64,000 nt of DNA from Rhodobiaceae bacterium (GTDB lineage Bacteria > Pseudomonadota > Alphaproteobacteria > Parvibaculales > Parvibaculaceae). The notes under the pieces are model-generated. The model was given only the letters and a program-made list of their open reading frames with translations. It made no database searches and had not been told where the DNA came from. Positions 54,751 through 64,000 of the stretch are shown here, piece by piece; positions within the stretch are counted from its first letter, which is position 1; every line of letters begins with the position of its first letter. A program made the translations under genes and the position numbers. The stretch is taken from the NCBI GenBank assembly GCA_021404525.1, contig JAAWWE010000011.1:1-64000 (forward strand). Direction: 5' to 3'.

Positions 54751-55218
54751 ATGAGTGAAAGCACCGCAGAAAAGTTGAGCGCGCTGGGGATCACCCTTCC
54801 CAAACCAACACCTGCAGCAGGGACATATTCCCCCTACATCATTTCAGGCAACCTTGTGTTCATCTCCGGGCAGGTGCCGGTGGGGTCCAAGGGCCTTGAG
54901 TTTCAGGGCAAGGTCGGCAGCACATTTGACGTGGACGAAGCAAAAGCCGCCGCGCGTCTCTGTGCGATCAATATTCTGGCTCAACTCTCGACCGCACTCG
55001 ACGGCAATCTTGACCGGGTAACCCGCTGTGTGAAGCTGGGCGGGTTTGTGAATTCGGTGCCTGAATTCGGCGACCATCCAGCGGTCATGAATGGCGCCTC
55101 CGATCTTATGGTCGAAGTCTTTGGAGACAAGGGCAAACATGCCCGTTTTGCTGTCGGCGCCCCCTCTCTGCCATTCGATGTGGCTGTCGAGGTTGAAGCA
55201 ATCTTCGAGATTGCGTGA
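54751..55218 (+). CDS. RidA family protein
   Basis: A 155-residue RidA/YjgF protein. FISGQVPV, the AINILAQLSTALDGNLDRVTRCVKL helix and the ARFAVGAPSLPFDVAVEVEAIFEI end (Arg-dependent imine-binding part) are diagnostic. RidA hydrolyses reactive enamines and imines from PLP enzymes. It is a little longer than E. coli RidA. It is divergent from the deiminase-like gene. Confidence 0.93.
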   Translation: MSESTAEKLSALGITLPKPTPAAGTYSPYIISGNLVFISGQVPVGSKGLEFQGKVGSTFDVDEAKAAARLCAINILAQLSTALDGNLDRVTRCVKLGGFVNSVPEFGDHPAVMNGASDLMVEVFGDKGKHARFAVGAPSLPFDVAVEVEAIFEIA

Positions 55219-55242
55219 GCACCAGGTCCGCGGAAAACGAAC

Positions 55243-56424
55243 ATGGGTGATGCCGAACAAGTGGTGATGAAGGTTGTGCCGCGGATGGAAGAAATTCCAG
55301 CAGCAGCCTGGGACGCCTGCGCCAATCCCGGCGGAGAGGTTCCAGACGTCCCCTTTCTGTCCCACGCGTTCCTGAAGGCACTAGAAGAGAGTGGATCGGC
55401 AACAGCCCGAACCGGCTGGGCTCCGCACCACCTTGTTCTCGAAGAGCCCGATGGCAGTCTTGCCGGTGTGGTTCCCATGTATATGAAGAATCACAGCCAG
55501 GGAGAATATGTCTTCGACTATGGTTGGGCAGATGCTTTTGAGCGTGCCGGTGGCAACTACTACCCAAAACTACAAGTCTCCGTGCCTTTCACACCCGCCA
55601 CAAGCAGACGCATACTGGCGCGACCTGGGCTGTTTCAGGAAAGAACCGAAGATCAGCTGACGGCGGGCATGATCGAGCTGGCGCGTCAGCTCGAAGTCTC
55701 GTCGGTCCACCTCACCTTTTTGCCGGAGAAGCAATGGGCGAGGCTCGGCGAGCTCGGCTTTCTTCAACGCACAGACCAGCAGTTTCATTGGCTGAACAAT
55801 GGCTATGAAACTTTTGACGATTTTCTGAACGATCTTGCGTCCCGCAAACGCAAAAACCTTCGCAAAGAACGAGCGCGTGCAATTGAGAACGGCATTGAAA
55901 TCGAATGGATAACAGGCACCGATCTTACCGAAACCCACTGGGACGCCTTTTTCGAATTCTACACCGACACAGGCATGCGGAAATGGGGCTCTCCCTATCT
56001 CACCCGTGAGTTCTTCTCGATGATCGGCGAAACCATGCCCGATGAAACACTTCTCATCATGGCAAAGCGTGACGGGCGCTATATTGCCGGCGCGCTGAAT
56101 TTCGTGGGATCAGAAACCCTGTTCGGCAGAAACTGGGGCTGCATCGAACATCATCCGTTCTTGCATTTTGAAGTTTGCTACTATCAAGCCATTGATTTCG
56201 CAATCTCCAGAGGACTGAAGAAAGTAGAGGCCGGCGCCCAAGGGGCACACAAACTCGCTCGGGGATATTTGCCAACCCACACCTATTCCGCCCACTATAT
56301 TTCTAATCCGAGCTTCCGGGAAGCAGTGGAGCATTATCTTGAGCAAGAGCGACGTCATGTAGACCATGACATTGCAGCCCTGAGCAAACACGCTCCTTTC
56401 AGACAAACGGCCGACGAGAACTAG
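55243..56424 (+). CDS. FemAB/GNAT-fold N-acyltransferase (DUF482-like)
   Basis: A 393-residue protein of the GNAT-like group formerly DUF482. FLSHAFLKALEESGSA opens it, PGPVVP-type turns and SRKRKNLRKERARA follow, and the C-terminal half contains GRNWGCIEHHPFLHFEVCYYQAIDFAI and KVEAGAQGAHKLARGYLPTHT. The fold is related to FemX/MprF-type aminoacyl transferases. It may modify peptidoglycan precursors or lipids; the substrate is not known. It lies between RidA and HIT. Confidence 0.85.
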   Translation: MGDAEQVVMKVVPRMEEIPAAAWDACANPGGEVPDVPFLSHAFLKALEESGSATARTGWAPHHLVLEEPDGSLAGVVPMYMKNHSQGEYVFDYGWADAFERAGGNYYPKLQVSVPFTPATSRRILARPGLFQERTEDQLTAGMIELARQLEVSSVHLTFLPEKQWARLGELGFLQRTDQQFHWLNNGYETFDDFLNDLASRKRKNLRKERARAIENGIEIEWITGTDLTETHWDAFFEFYTDTGMRKWGSPYLTREFFSMIGETMPDETLLIMAKRDGRYIAGALNFVGSETLFGRNWGCIEHHPFLHFEVCYYQAIDFAISRGLKKVEAGAQGAHKLARGYLPTHTYSAHYISNPSFREAVEHYLEQERRHVDHDIAALSKHAPFRQTADEN

Positions 56425-56433
56425 GAAACATTC

Positions 56434-56850
56434 ATGGCGTATGACGACGACAACATTTTCGCAAAAATTCTGAGAGGCGAAGCGCCTTGCATCAAAGTCT
56501 ATGAAGATGACAAGACATTCTCGTTCATGGACGTGATGCCACAGGCCGATGGTCATACCCTTGTGATTCCCAAGGCACCTGCAGAAAATCTGTTTGATCT
56601 CGAGCCGGAACACTACGCAGCGCTCGCCCAGGTAACCCAGAAAATCGCAGCAGCCGTTAAACAGGCGATCGGCTCACCGGGGGTCATGATTGCACAGCTA
56701 AATGGAGCGGAAGCAGGACAGACCGTCTTTCACTTCCACAATCATATCATTCCACGCTGGAGCGGTTTGGAGATGAAACTCCACGCGCGCGAGATGGCCG
56801 ATATGGAAAAACTCGAAGAACAAGCACAAAAAATTCGCGCGGCTCTCTAA
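56434..56850 (+). CDS. HIT-family nucleotide hydrolase
   Basis: A 138-residue histidine-triad protein with HFHNHIIPRW, the triad His residues, and the GHTLVIPKAPAENLFDL first part. It is a HinT/Fhit-like nucleotide hydrolase (AMP-X phosphoramidase). It lies nine bases after the GNAT stop with AGGAAA just before the ATG, so the two are cotranscribed. Confidence 0.94.
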   Translation: MAYDDDNIFAKILRGEAPCIKVYEDDKTFSFMDVMPQADGHTLVIPKAPAENLFDLEPEHYAALAQVTQKIAAAVKQAIGSPGVMIAQLNGAEAGQTVFHFHNHIIPRWSGLEMKLHAREMADMEKLEEQAQKIRAAL

Positions 56851-56888
56851 TCGCCAGCGCCTGAACATGTCTATTGGGGGATAGGATT

Positions 56889-58517
56889 ATGTTAACCAAA
56901 AAGCTCACGGCAACACTCATGATGTCCGCAGGCCTTCTGCTGCCCGCACACGCCGCAGAAGGTGTGTCGGGGTACACCCTTGAAGAAGTCGTACCAGGTT
57001 CAGCCTTTCACGGCATTCACGGCATCACCTTCACATCAGACAATCGCATTTTGGCAGGCAGTGTCTTGGGTCGGGCAATATACGAAATTGATCCTGAAAC
57101 CGGTGACACATCCATCTTCATTGATGCGCCTGAAGGCATGGCGGACGACCTGGAAGAAGGCCCAAACGGCGAACTGGGATGGACCGCGTTTCTTGAAGGC
57201 AAATATTACCTGCGCACTGCACAGGGGGAAACGCTGACCCTGGCAGAAGGCCTGTCCGGCCTGAACTCTACTGCCTGGTCACCAGATGGACGCCTGTTCA
57301 CCACACAAGTTTTCTTAGGCGACGCCCTATACGAACTCGACCCGGCAGGAAACGCCCCACCTCGCAAGATAATGGAAAACATGGGCGGACTGAATGGCTT
57401 CGACTTCGGACCTGACGGCAAGCTCTACGGCCCTCTCTGGTTCAAAGGTCAGGTCGCGAAGGTCGACGTGGACACGGCAGAACTCGAAATCATTGCGGAC
57501 GGGTTCGACGTTCCCGCTGCAGTCAATTTCGACTCCAAAGGAAATCTCTGGGTCGTCGACACAGCCCGCGGCGACGTCGTGCGGGTTGACGTCGCCACCG
57601 GTGAGAAAACTGTTGTAGCTAGTGTGAACCCCTCCATCGACAATCTGGCGATCAGCGCAACCGATGAACTGGTGATCACCAACATGGCCGACAACGCGGT
57701 GATCAGGATCAACACGGAGACCGGTGAAAGCACGCCCCTGACAAGCGGCGCCCTCGCCGTGGCAGCAGACCTTGCCATGGTCACCGGCGAAGACGGCAAA
57801 GAAACGCTCCTGATCGGCGATCTCTTTTCCTTCCGCGCTCTCGACATCGCCAGCGGTGATGTCTCCGAAGTGGGGCGTGTCTTCGGCTCCAATATTGACT
57901 ATCCAATAAGCGTCGGAGCCAATGGTACGGACATTGCCTTGGCGGGCTGGTCCGCAGGCATGGTTCAACGGTACGACATGGAATCCGGCGAGCTTGGCGA
58001 AATCCACCACAATTTCACAACACCTTTAGATGCCTTGCCCCTGCCGGGGGGCGACACGCTGGTGTCAGAATATGCACGCGGCGCTCTTGTCCGGGTCGAT
58101 GGGTCGGATTGGAGCAAACGAACGGACGTGGCAACAGAGCTTGCAGGTCCATCAACTTTATTGGCGCTTGAGAACGGAAACGTTTTGGTTTCAGAGAACC
58201 TTTCGGGCACCATTTCCGAGATCAATCTGGAGACGGGTGAAAAAACTGTGATTGTAGAAGGGCTCGCTGGGCCAGAAGGGTTTGACCAAGGCGCAGACGG
58301 CACACTTTATGTGGCCGAAGTTGGCGCAAAACAAATCTCCCTGATCACTGCTTCAGGTGAGAAGTCAGTGATCGGCACAGATTTACCCATCGGCTTTGCA
58401 GGCCCGGAAGACGGCCTACCCATCTATGTCCCAACAGGACTTGCAGTATCTGCAGCGGGCGATGTTTACTTCGCCTCTGATATGGAAGCCGCAATCTATA
58501 AGTTGAAACGCCAATGA
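56889..58517 (+). CDS. Secreted beta-propeller protein (SMP-30/NHL-like)
   Basis: A 542-residue protein with a signal peptide (cleavage after HAA). The body is a six- or more-bladed propeller rich in YEIDPETGD, LDPAGN, FDSKGNLWVVD and INLETGEK turns. The plan is like SMP-30/gluconolactonase or strictosidine-synthase-related propellers. It could hydrolyse a lactone or bind a ligand. The ATG at 56889 overlaps no other gene; an upstream TTG is less likely. The next gene starts on its TGA (ATGA). Confidence 0.82.
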   Translation: MLTKKLTATLMMSAGLLLPAHAAEGVSGYTLEEVVPGSAFHGIHGITFTSDNRILAGSVLGRAIYEIDPETGDTSIFIDAPEGMADDLEEGPNGELGWTAFLEGKYYLRTAQGETLTLAEGLSGLNSTAWSPDGRLFTTQVFLGDALYELDPAGNAPPRKIMENMGGLNGFDFGPDGKLYGPLWFKGQVAKVDVDTAELEIIADGFDVPAAVNFDSKGNLWVVDTARGDVVRVDVATGEKTVVASVNPSIDNLAISATDELVITNMADNAVIRINTETGESTPLTSGALAVAADLAMVTGEDGKETLLIGDLFSFRALDIASGDVSEVGRVFGSNIDYPISVGANGTDIALAGWSAGMVQRYDMESGELGEIHHNFTTPLDALPLPGGDTLVSEYARGALVRVDGSDWSKRTDVATELAGPSTLLALENGNVLVSENLSGTISEINLETGEKTVIVEGLAGPEGFDQGADGTLYVAEVGAKQISLITASGEKSVIGTDLPIGFAGPEDGLPIYVPTGLAVSAAGDVYFASDMEAAIYKLKRQ

Positions 58518-58903
58518 TCGATGTTTTCCCGGAAGCCGATACGCTTCCAATTTTTCCCAGCCGAGACTTCAAAAACACCATCGCCTTCTATGACAAACTC
58601 GGCTTTGGCGTGCACCTGCATGTGCCGGGTCCAGAGGGATACCTCATCCTGACCAGCGGGCCCATGGAGATACACTTCTTCCCTTGCCCTGATTTGGACC
58701 CAACGACAAGTATCGTCGGCGTCTATATCCGCTCCGACGACGTGGACACCTTGTTCGACATCGTCGCGCCAGAGTTCCTACCCACAGAAGGCATCCCCCG
58801 CTACGAGGCCCCAGCGGACCGTCCATGGGGCATGCGGGAGTTCTACGTCGTCGATGAAGACGGCAGCCTTCTCAAATTCGGGCAAGAAATCAAGAAAAGC
58901 TAA
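58514..58903 (+). CDS. VOC-fold protein, bleomycin-resistance/glyoxalase-like
   Basis: A 129-residue vicinal-oxygen-chelate protein. LPIFPSRDFKNTIAFYDKLGFGV opens the fold, and REFYVVDEDGSLLKFGQE closes it. The length and order match bleomycin-binding proteins. It may sequester a drug or bind a metal-linked substrate. Its ATG overlaps the propeller stop. Confidence 0.9.
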   Translation: MIDVFPEADTLPIFPSRDFKNTIAFYDKLGFGVHLHVPGPEGYLILTSGPMEIHFFPCPDLDPTTSIVGVYIRSDDVDTLFDIVAPEFLPTEGIPRYEAPADRPWGMREFYVVDEDGSLLKFGQEIKKS

Positions 58904-59283
58904 GGCGCATAACTGGACCGGCACTTAATGCCCCATTGCCCGTCTTCCAAGGTCACCACATAGATCGAGTCAAAATGACCGATCACACTGCCGTCTTCAC
59001 GGTAGCGCGTGAACCGGGTGTCAAAATGAACCTTGTCTTCACCAGAATGGATGACCTCTCTTCGATCCCAACCGGAATGGTGCCACCCATCGCCAAGGTT
59101 CTTGTCGAACATGTCCGGCTTATGCCAGCCCGGCCCGTCGATGATCACCATCGTGTTGGAGGCAAGACGAATACTCGGGAAATTGAAGGTCTTTTCCCAC
59201 GCAGGCAAGTCCCGCGCATTAAACGCAGTCATAAACGCATCGAGACAGTCTTGCGCCCCGGCGATAGCTGTTTCGTTTCCCAT
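58900..59283 (-). CDS. NTF2-like (SnoaL/DUF4440-type) protein
   Basis: A 127-residue cone-shaped NTF2-like protein. AQDCLDAFMTAFNARDLPAWEKTFNFP is the first helix pair, and DKVHFDTRFTRYREDGSVIGHFDSIYVVT the sheet. There are no family-specific catalytic residues. The start at 59283 has GGAGGGG five bases upstream; the ORF could begin at 59295. It converges on the VOC gene by a four-base overlap. Function unknown. Confidence 0.78.
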   Translation of the reverse strand: MGNETAIAGAQDCLDAFMTAFNARDLPAWEKTFNFPSIRLASNTMVIIDGPGWHKPDMFDKNLGDGWHHSGWDRREVIHSGEDKVHFDTRFTRYREDGSVIGHFDSIYVVTLEDGQWGIKCRSSYAP

Positions 59284-59297
59284 CATCCCCTCCAATG

Positions 59298-59329
59298 AAA
59301 AAGCCGACCCCTCAATAAAAGGGGCCGGC
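59298..59329 (-). terminator. Rho-independent terminator of clpA
   Basis: On the minus strand an 8- to 9-bp GC-rich stem (59329-59321 with 59311-59303) encloses a nine-base loop and is followed by five T residues (59302-59298). It lies 24 bases beyond the clpA stop. Confidence 0.9.
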
Positions 59330-59352
59330 TGCTTTGTTCAGTATGCGTTTGA

Positions 59353-61749
59353 TTAGTCGACCAGAAGTGGAACCTTCGGCACGGACCCTCCGTCTCCACC
59401 ATCATCTGGTTTGTCCGGCCCTTTACCATCGCCCTTGTCGGCGCGGGGTTTGCGGGCTCTCGGTGGCGTCGCTTCACATTCAAACGCCAATTCGTCCTTG
59501 TCGGCATCCACAGTGACCCGAACGATACCCCCTTTGGTCAATTGACCAAACAGCACCTCATCCGCAAGCGGTTTCTTGATGTTTTCCTGAATGACGCGCG
59601 CCAATGGCCGCGCACCCAATTGCTCATCATATCCGCGCTCGGCAATCCAGCGGTTCGCCTCTTCTGTCAGCTCAATCGTTACATTGCGATCTGCGAGCTG
59701 CACTTCGAGCTGAAGAACAAACTTTTCGACCACACGGGCAATGACGTCTTCCGGCAGGTTCTGGAACGGTATGGTCGCATCGAGCCTGTTTCGGAATTCA
59801 GGAGTGAAGAGCTTCTTGATTGCGTCTTCATCCTCACCTTCCCGCTTGGTCCGACCAAACCCAATCGGCGCCTTAGCCATATCAGAAGCACCCGCATTGG
59901 TTGTCATGATCAGAACGACATTGCGGAAATCAATCTTCTTACCGTTATGGTCCGTGAGTTTCCCGTGATCCATAATCTGCAACAGAATATTGAAGAGATC
60001 AGGATGGGCCTTTTCGATCTCATCAAGCAGCAGCACACAATGCGGATGCTGATCAACCCCATCTGTAAGAAGACCACCCTGGTCAAAGCCAACATAGCCA
60101 GGAGGCGCCCCGATAAGACGGGAAACTGTGTGACGCTCCATATATTCCGACATGTCAAAGCGCAGCATCTCCACGCCCATAATGTCGGCCAATTGACGTG
60201 CTACTTCTGTCTTACCCACGCCGGTCGGACCAGAGAACAGGTAAGAACCAATTGGTTTCTCAGGTTCGCGCAGCCCGGCCCGCGCCAGTTTGATGGAGGA
60301 CGCAAGCGCTTCGATCGCCTGATCCTGCCCATAGACAACCCGCTTCAGCTCAACATCTAGATCCTTGAGCTTCTCCGTATCGGTTTTCGAGACAGATTTT
60401 GGTGGGATGCGCGCCATGGTGGCGACAACTTCCTCAATCTCTTTCACACCAACGGTTTTCTTGCGGCGTGTCTCTGGCTTCAGCATTTGCCGCGCCCCCG
60501 CCTCATCAATCACATCGATTGCTTTATCGGGCAGCTTGCGGTCATGCATATATTTCGAGGACAGATCAACAGCTGACTTGATCGCATCATTCGTGTAGCG
60601 CAGCGAATGGAACTCTTCGAAATAAGGCTTCAGGCCTTTCAGAATTTTCACCGCATCTGGAATGGATGGCTCAGTCACGTCTATCTTTTGGAAGCGGCGG
60701 ACAAGTGCCCGGTCTTTCTCAAAATGCTGACGATACTCCTTGTAAGTGGTCGACCCCATGCAGCGAAGCGTTCCGCTGGCCAGAGCAGGTTTCAGCAGGT
60801 TGGACGCATCCATCGCGCCACCACTCGTTGCACCGGCGCCGATGACGGTATGGATCTCGTCAATGAACATTACCGCGCCGGGATATTCTTCCAGCTCCTT
60901 GATCACCTGCTTGATGCGTTCTTCAAAGTCGCCCCGATAGCGCGTGCCAGCGAGCAAGGTCCCCATGTCGAGCGCAAAGATCGTGGCGTCTTCCAGCACC
61001 TTCGGCACTTCGCCCTGCACGATTTTCCGGGCCAATCCTTCTGCGATAGCCGTCTTGCCAACGCCTGGATCACCAACGAACAGCGGATTGTTCTTGGACC
61101 GCCTGCAAAGGATCTGGATCGTTCGCTCAACTTCCTTGTCACGACCAATCAGCGGATCAATCTTTCCGCTCTTCGCCTTCTCGTTCAGATTAACGCAATA
61201 AGCATCAAGTGCTTCAGTCGTGCTTTTTGCACCACCAGCTTCTTCCGTCGAAGACGGAGTTTCGTCATCTTCCGACGCACCACGCGGTGTGCGCGTTTCG
61301 CTCATATCGCCGCGCTTGGCAATGCCGTGCGAGATATAATTGACTGCATCGTAGCGTGTCATTTCCTGTTCTTGCAGGAAGTAAGCGGCGTGGCTCTCCC
61401 GTTCCGCGAACATGGCGACGAGCACATTCGCACCCGTTACTTCTTCGCGGCCCGAAGATTGAACGTGAATAACAGCACGCTGAATCACCCGCTGGAACCC
61501 AGCGGTCGGCTTCGCCTCTTCCTCTCCGTCCACAATCAGACTGGAGAGTTCATTGTCGATGTAATGCAGTAACTGTTGGCGAAGAGCATCCAGATCCACA
61601 TTGCACGCCCGCATAACGGCGGCTGAGTCCTGGTCATCAAGCAGCGAGAGCAGTAAATGCTCAAGCGTCGCGTATTCGTGGTTGCGCTCATTTGCAAGCG
61701 CCAGCGCGCGATGAAGGCCTTCTTCCAAACTACGAGACAGTGATGGCAC
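59353..61749 (-). CDS. clpA: ATP-dependent Clp protease ATP-binding subunit ClpA
   Basis: A 798-residue AAA+ unfoldase. An N-domain ([16 protein letters not shown]) precedes two AAA modules with Walker A motifs [10 protein letters not shown] and [10 protein letters not shown] and the second-module Walker [13 protein letters not shown]. The C-terminal tail is rich in charged residues and longer than E. coli ClpA. ClpA feeds substrates to ClpP, with specificity set by ClpS. The start is a GTG with AAAGGGAC upstream. ClpS lies 216 bases upstream on the same strand. Confidence 0.97.
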   Translation of the reverse strand: MPSLSRSLEEGLHRALALANERNHEYATLEHLLLSLLDDQDSAAVMRACNVDLDALRQQLLHYIDNELSSLIVDGEEEAKPTAGFQRVIQRAVIHVQSSGREEVTGANVLVAMFAERESHAAYFLQEQEMTRYDAVNYISHGIAKRGDMSETRTPRGASEDDETPSSTEEAGGAKSTTEALDAYCVNLNEKAKSGKIDPLIGRDKEVERTIQILCRRSKNNPLFVGDPGVGKTAIAEGLARKIVQGEVPKVLEDATIFALDMGTLLAGTRYRGDFEERIKQVIKELEEYPGAVMFIDEIHTVIGAGATSGGAMDASNLLKPALASGTLRCMGSTTYKEYRQHFEKDRALVRRFQKIDVTEPSIPDAVKILKGLKPYFEEFHSLRYTNDAIKSAVDLSSKYMHDRKLPDKAIDVIDEAGARQMLKPETRRKKTVGVKEIEEVVATMARIPPKSVSKTDTEKLKDLDVELKRVVYGQDQAIEALASSIKLARAGLREPEKPIGSYLFSGPTGVGKTEVARQLADIMGVEMLRFDMSEYMERHTVSRLIGAPPGYVGFDQGGLLTDGVDQHPHCVLLLDEIEKAHPDLFNILLQIMDHGKLTDHNGKKIDFRNVVLIMTTNAGASDMAKAPIGFGRTKREGEDEDAIKKLFTPEFRNRLDATIPFQNLPEDVIARVVEKFVLQLEVQLADRNVTIELTEEANRWIAERGYDEQLGARPLARVIQENIKKPLADEVLFGQLTKGGIVRVTVDADKDELAFECEATPPRARKPRADKGDGKGPDKPDDGGDGGSVPKVPLLVD

Positions 61750-61900
61750 GTCGTCCCTTTCTGTTGGCTGTGACCGAGACGGGCCGTCCCGATCAAACTC
61801 TTTTACCCCGCCCTCTTCAGAATCTGTGCTCCGTTAAGAATCTAGGAACTATAAGAGTCTGGAGATTAGCTTAGCCGCATTCAAGCCCCTGTCCATGCAG

Positions 61901-61940
61901 ATTTTCTGCAGAAGGTAGGGATTTTCTGCGGAAGGTGGGG
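61901..61940. repeat. 20-bp tandem duplication between clpS and clpA
   Basis: Bases 61901-61920 and 61921-61940 are two adjacent copies differing at two positions. It falls between the clpS stop and the clpA start, near the likely clpA promoter or leader. Confidence 0.75.
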
Positions 61941-61964
61941 CCAATTGAGACCGGCGGCACCGAC

Positions 61965-62303
61965 TCAATCGCGCTCCATGGTGCATTGAAGCGGATGTTG
62001 GTTCTGGCGGGCAAAATCAACGACCTGCGTCACCTTGGTCTCTGCGACTTCGTAGGTATAGACCCCGCAAATACCCACACCATTCTGATGGACATGCAGC
62101 ATGATGGTGGTCGCTTCTTCCATGCCCTTATTGAAGAACTTCTGGATGACATGCACCACGAACTCCATCGGGGTGTAGTCGTCATTCAGGATTAAAACCT
62201 TATAGAGAGAAGGTTTTTTGGTCTTCGGTTTGCTGCGGGTAATGACTCCGGTATCGGATCCATTTCCCCCATCAAAATCATCATCGCGGTCATTATCAGC
62301 CAT
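61965..62303 (-). CDS. clpS: ATP-dependent Clp protease adaptor ClpS
   Basis: A 112-residue ClpS. The N-end-rule binding region [21 protein letters not shown] and [21 protein letters not shown] are diagnostic. A flexible acidic N-terminus precedes them. ClpS delivers N-degron substrates to ClpA. The order clpS-clpA is the alphaproteobacterial norm. Confidence 0.97.
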   Translation of the reverse strand: MADNDRDDDFDGGNGSDTGVITRSKPKTKKPSLYKVLILNDDYTPMEFVVHVIQKFFNKGMEEATTIMLHVHQNGVGICGVYTYEVAETKVTQVVDFARQNQHPLQCTMERD

Positions 62304-62553
62304 ACGGCGCTCAAAAACTCTTCTAAGGGCTCAACCAGCCGATATGGCACCTGATCAGGCACACGAAACCGACCGGTCTGCCGCCGGTAATCTTTGGAGC
62401 ATAAGATAATCCATGTCGGCTGATTTGTAAGGGACCTTGCTCCGCAAAATTCTCCGAATACTGCGGCTTACCGTCCAAAAACCACCGACCGACAGCACAA
62501 CCACCTGTCAAAGGACGTCTCGCGTTGACGTTACCCACAGGCGCCCGCAATCG

Positions 62554-62569
62554 TTAACCTTACAGTAAC
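62554..62569. promoter_or_regulatory. CtrA-like box in the clpS / carboxypeptidase gap
   Basis: TTAA, seven bases and GTAAC (62554-62557 and 62565-62569) differ at one position from the TTAA-N7-TTAAC consensus. It lies in the gap upstream of the D,D-carboxypeptidase gene. Cell-cycle control of an envelope gene would fit; it may also be chance. Confidence 0.3.
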
Positions 62570-62599
62570 CGCTGAGGCGTAACTTGGACCCTTGTAAAA

Positions 62600-62821
62600 A
62601 TGCCTGAGTTTCTGCGCTTTTTTTTGCGCATTAAGGCGAGTAAGGGACACGTTCTTGGGGCTCTGGCTCAAAGCACGTGCGTTTTGACCATGTTGATGTT
62701 GATCCTGCCGGAAGCGATCGAAACAGCGAAAGTCTATGCGGAGTTAGCTTTTTTGGGAGACCCAGTTGAATTTGCACTGGGTGTCGCCCTGTCCGCCTTG
62801 GCACTTCTATCGCTTCAGTAA
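62600..62821 (+). CDS. Possible small membrane protein
   Basis: A 73-codon frame with two hydrophobic segments (about residues 22-38 and 53-71). No clear ribosome site precedes the ATG. It ends 14 bases before the carboxypeptidase start. It could be a small membrane peptide or a chance frame in a leader. Confidence 0.3.
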   Translation: MPEFLRFFLRIKASKGHVLGALAQSTCVLTMLMLILPEAIETAKVYAELAFLGDPVEFALGVALSALALLSLQ

Positions 62822-62835
62822 GACCGGAGGGGCTG

Positions 62836-64000
62836 GTGGCTTTGGAAATAACCCACAAAATACCGACGGCAAAATCGGTCGATTCGGGCCATACGAGACG
62901 ATCTCTTAGGCATTTCTGGGCTTTCTGCTTCGCCATTCTTATTGGTCTCACTGCACAGGTTTCCTCGCCTGCCCACGCAAACAACAAATATGCAGCCGTC
63001 GTGATTGATGGCCATACAGGGCGCATTGTCTATGCGCGGAGCGCTGACAGGCCCCGCTACCCTGCTTCATTGACCAAAGTCATGACCCTTTACGTCCTGT
63101 TTGAAGAACTAGAGGCTGGTCGTGTCAATCTGAATACCCGCATGCAGGTTTCGCCCCGCGCAGCGGGTCAGCCCCCATCCAAACTGGGTGTCCGCGCCGG
63201 CACCACCATCACCGTTGATGACGCCATCAGAGCGCTCGTGACAAAATCAGCCAATGATGTCGCCGTAGTTGTCGCCGAACACATCTCCGGCAGCGAATAT
63301 CGCTTCGCTCAACGCATGACGACACGTGCCAGATCGCTCGGCATGCGCCGCACCCGTTTCATGAACGCTTCAGGCCTGCCGAACAACAGGCAGCTCACCA
63401 CCGCCCGTGATATGGCCACTTTGGCTCAGCGGGTCCAGCGTGACTTCCCTGACTATTACAGCTTTTTTTCCGTTACCGAGTTCCGCTTTAACGGCCGTCG
63501 CTACACCAATCACAACCGGCTCGTTGGTCGGTATGCAGGCACCACAGGCCTCAAAACGGGCTACACACGGGCTTCCGGCTTCAACCTGACCGCCACCGTT
63601 GAGCGCCAGGGAAAATACTTGATCGGTGTCGTCCTCGGTGGTCGAACCGCTCGCTCCCGCGATGACCACATGGTCTCCATTCTTGATCGCGCATGGGGAA
63701 GCGCCATCGCAATGAACACCTCACGGACACGCCTCGCCTCTACGCCGACACCGCGCGGCCGTCCTGGAACAAGAACCACCAGATATGTACTTGCTTCAGC
63801 TGTAACAACGCCGCTACCGGCCCCTCCTCCACAGGGTGATACGAGCCTCGACATCGCCTTCTCCGGCCCTGAGGATCTGGCTCTTGTTGACACAACAACC
63901 CTCCGGTCCACGGCGCTCGATGCCGAAAGCGACGCTTTCAATCCGACCAGCTGGGTCATTCAGGTTGGGGCATATGCCAAGCCCTCAGAGGCAGTTGCGC
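62836..64000 (+). CDS. D-alanyl-D-alanine carboxypeptidase with SPOR domain (3' truncated)
   Basis: The first 388 residues of a PBP5/DacF-like enzyme, running off the right edge. The active-site motifs are S78-L-T-K81, S138-A-N140 and K240-T-G242, so it should trim the fifth D-Ala of peptidoglycan stem peptides. The N-terminus is hydrophobic (signal peptide, residues 35-54, ending AHA). After a proline/serine linker, SWVIQVGAYAKPSEA marks the start of a SPOR domain, which binds denuded septal peptidoglycan. The start is GTG 62836, preceded by GGAGG; no frame-consistent ATG is closer. Confidence 0.9.
   Translation, partial: MALEITHKIPTAKSVDSGHTRRSLRHFWAFCFAILIGLTAQVSSPAHANNKYAAVVIDGHTGRIVYARSADRPRYPASLTKVMTLYVLFEELEAGRVNLNTRMQVSPRAAGQPPSKLGVRAGTTITVDDAIRALVTKSANDVAVVVAEHISGSEYRFAQRMTTRARSLGMRRTRFMNASGLPNNRQLTTARDMATLAQRVQRDFPDYYSFFSVTEFRFNGRRYTNHNRLVGRYAGTTGLKTGYTRASGFNLTATVERQGKYLIGVVLGGRTARSRDDHMVSILDRAWGSAIAMNTSRTRLASTPTPRGRPGTRTTRYVLASAVTTPLPAPPPQGDTSLDIAFSGPEDLALVDTTTLRSTALDAESDAFNPTSWVIQVGAYAKPSEAVA

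Noticed and set aside
1..64000. Prophage, insertion sequence, integrase or CRISPR array
   Set aside because: No transposase, integrase, spacer-repeat pattern or terminal repeats were found by reading the window. A search could still find degraded elements.

Overview
The window is a gene-dense stretch of an alphaproteobacterial chromosome. It carries a DivK-PleD cell-cycle pair, the GatCAB amidotransferase, an adjacent clpS-clpA pair, EipB (DUF1849), DUF3572, and a pyrB-pyrC-plsY-dprA-topA-rnr run that resembles Hyphomicrobiales and relatives. Several catabolic genes (BadI-type hydrolase, Baeyer-Villiger-like monooxygenase, aldehyde dehydrogenase, TesB thioesterase, glutathione transferases) fit a marine or soil Parvibaculum/Rhodobium-like degrader; that placement is inference. 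I saw no phage, insertion sequence or CRISPR array.

Left part (1-19 kb): the end of a proline-rich protein, an alpha/beta hydrolase, two unrelated metallo-beta-lactamase-fold enzymes and a BadI-type ring hydrolase. Next is a tightly coupled three-gene operon (polytopic membrane protein, ATP-grasp ligase, Wzx/MATE-like flippase), then a ZrgA-type zinc-linked ABC cluster with DUF3299 and DUF2796 proteins. A glutathione transferase lies divergent to an autoproteolytic C45 acyltransferase. DUF3047 plus a TIGR04283-type glycosyltransferase face a DUF547 protein, followed by a Tat-exported dienelactone hydrolase, an AHL-lactonase-like enzyme and a glycoside hydrolase.

Middle (19-45 kb): tRNA-Ser(GCU), aldehyde dehydrogenase, monooxygenase, TesB, a histone-H1-like lysine repeat protein, gatCAB, ruvX and an AEC carrier. 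The housekeeping run pyrB / pyrC-like / plsY / dprA / topA / rnr follows, then DUF983, a tandem Nudix pair, an MFS carrier and rpmG (55 codons, with promoter and terminator).

Right part (45-64 kb): an unexplained structured gap before pleD-divK, then DUF3572, a HAD-like protein, a ROK kinase, DinB with an N-terminal zinc ribbon, EipB, a hydroxyacid dehydrogenase and a second diguanylate cyclase. An agmatine-deiminase homologue that has lost its catalytic residues follows, then RidA, a FemAB/GNAT-like protein, HIT, a secreted beta-propeller, a VOC protein, clpA-clpS and a D,D-carboxypeptidase with a SPOR domain cut by the window end.

The observations I rate highest are the active-site-dead agmatine deiminase homologue, the dihydroorotase-like protein without its metal-binding histidines, the ATP-grasp/flippase/membrane operon, the candidate minus-strand RNA downstream of pleD, and the lysine repeats shared by TopA and a small histone-like protein.
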